This document shows positions 5,964 through 6,690 of a stretch of DNA of 6,690 nucleotides, one piece after another. The stretch is taken from NCBI GenBank assembly GCA_964645985.1, contig CAZYCC010000087.1, forward strand, positions 1 to 6,690. Direction: 5' to 3'. The notes under the pieces are model-generated. The model was not told the DNA's origin. It saw only the letters and a program-made list of their open reading frames with translations, and made no database searches. A program made the translations under genes and the position numbers. Origin of the DNA: CAZYCC01 sp964645985 (GTDB lineage: Bacteria; Bacillota; Clostridia; Oscillospirales; CAG-272). Every line of letters begins with the position of its first letter. Position 1 is the stretch's first letter.

Positions 5964-5992
5964 AAAACCCGCCCCACCCGGGGCGGGTTTTT
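5964..5992 (+). terminator. Intrinsic terminator after the phosphoribosyltransferase gene
   Basis: AAAACCCGCCCC (5964-5975) pairs with GGGGCGGGTTTT (5980-5991) around an ACCC loop, 12 pairs, with five T at 5988-5992. It lies 14 bases after the stop codon. The A-run on the 5' side would let it also stop transcription arriving from the right. Confidence 0.9.
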
Positions 5993-6060
5993 CGCGAAAA
6001 GGGGAAAAATGCGAGGCGGTGGAGTTCCCCGCGCGGGGCAATGCGGAGGGGGGTGGTGTA

Positions 6061-6231
6061 GCGCGCAAAACCGCCCCGTGAGCAATAATCGCCGGGGGCG
6101 ATTTTTGCTCACGGGGCGTGACGGGCGTTTGCCGCCACGCTTTGCGTGGCGCGGGCGCATCGCGCCCGCCCTCGCGCTCCGCGCGAGGGGCGAACGCCCG
6201 TCACCCGCGCGGAGCGCGGGATTTTGCGCGC
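6061..6231. repeat. Nearly fully paired multibranch palindrome with a cloverleaf
   Basis: Outer stem GCGCGCAAAA (6061-6070) pairs with TTTTGCGCGC (6222-6231). Inside it are three elements. First, a long hairpin at 6072-6118: 14 pairs, one T-T mismatch, 7 pairs, GGG loop. Second, a cloverleaf at 6119-6203, whose 15-pair stem (6119-6133 with 6189-6203, one G-T) encloses three abutting hairpins: GCCACGC with TTT loop (6134-6150), GCGGGCGC with ATC loop (6151-6169) and CCTCGCGC with TCC loop (6170-6188). Third, a CCCGCGC hairpin with GGA loop (6204-6220). Only the three-base loops, one mismatch and two linker bases (6071, 6221) are unpaired. The cloverleaf is not a tRNA: stem and loop sizes and the conserved T-loop and D-loop bases do not fit. 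Either strand could fold, so it could act as DNA cruciform or RNA; strand and role are unknown. Confidence 0.85.
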
Positions 6232-6239
6232 GCCGTCGC

Positions 6240-6690
6240 GGAACGGAGCAGTAGAGGGGGAGGACGTGCGGCACTACCCTATCCGCAACGCCCCGCTCCC
6301 GAGAGGGCAGTGCAAATTTCGCCAATCCTCACCCCGCTTCACGAATACACCCCATCCCCCGAAGGGCAGGGAAAACGTTTCGTTTCCGAAAATCCTATCA
6401 ATCTCTTTGGCTTTCCCCCGCGCTACGAATCCACACCGCATAGAGGAACACACCCCGCTACCCGTAACAGTTCGTTATGTGGGGGTTCCAAGGGGGAGCG
6501 CAGCTCCCCCTTGGTAGAGACTCCAAGGGAGCAAAGCCCCCTTGGCCGCTTCTCGAGAGAGCCGGGGGAGGGCTCTTTCGGGAAAGAGCACTCCTCCGGA
6601 GGAGCGTGGTGGCGGTTCCCGCCACGGCAGCAGTAGGTGCGGCGCGCAGCAGTGGAAATGTCGACAGGCTCACTCGGTTTTCCCGAAAAC
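6240..6690 (+). repeat. Hairpin-rich long repeat, copy C (cut by window edge)
   Basis: Direct copy of B and inverted relative to A. It carries the unit GCAGTGCAAATTTCGCC (6309-6325), the conserved block from about 6391, the invariant 27-bp palindrome (6488-6514), and a hairpin CCAAGGGAGC with AAA loop (6523-6545, one A-C mismatch). These are followed by CTTCTCGAGAGAG, the GCTCTTT stem with CGGG loop (6572-6589), a perfect palindrome CTCCTCCGGAGGAG (6591-6604), a GTGGCGG stem with TTC loop (6609-6625) and the first 56-bp-type unit (about 6645-6690). It is still alignable with B at the last base, so it continues beyond the window. The left limit is approximate because the multibranch palindrome lies directly upstream, and the two may form one element. 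Confidence 0.85.

Noticed and set aside
6119..6203. tRNA gene
   Set aside because: Four-way junction only; a 15-pair closing stem, three-base loops, and no anticodon loop, T-loop or CCA-end features.

Overview
The window looks like a chromosomal segment of a high-GC member of the Bacillota (Clostridia-like, possibly an uncultured gut Oscillospirales-type organism). This is inferred from three things: a large Bacillus/Clostridium-type SRP RNA with an Alu domain, the order SRP RNA - dnaX - ybaB/ebfC - recR familiar from Bacillus subtilis, and a T-box leader. No taxonomic search was possible, so the lineage is inference.

Layout. Positions 1-345 hold an inverted copy (A) of a long non-coding, hairpin-rich repeat. 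Positions about 352-701 (minus strand) hold a complete T-box tRNA-sensing leader with its own strong promoter, a CUC (Leu) specifier, a T-box sequence and an intrinsic terminator; its target gene is not in the window. A divergent promoter at 785-813 drives the SRP RNA (847-1143). Positions about 1162-1933 hold a second copy (B) of the repeat, followed by a degenerate 56-bp tandem array that runs almost up to dnaX. Then come dnaX (1959-3686), ybaB/ebfC (3970-4323) and recR (4327-4968). A 424-bp gap contains three palindromic 16-bp units. It is followed by a type I phosphoribosyltransferase gene (5393-5950) with an intrinsic terminator. Positions 6061-6231 form an almost fully base-paired multibranch palindrome with an embedded four-way junction, and a third repeat copy (C) runs off the right edge.

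How the genes work together. dnaX encodes the clamp-loader subunit of DNA polymerase III, YbaB/EbfC is a nucleoid-associated DNA-binding protein, and RecR works with RecO/RecF at single-strand gaps, so this is a conserved replication and repair cluster. The SRP RNA serves Ffh-dependent protein targeting and is linked to the cluster only by position. The phosphoribosyltransferase is a probable purine-salvage-type enzyme of unknown substrate.

The unusual part is the non-coding DNA. Three copies of one repeat family carry hairpins whose stem sequences differ between copies while pairing is kept. These repeats occupy the space between a riboswitch and its target, between SRP RNA and dnaX, and after the phosphoribosyltransferase.
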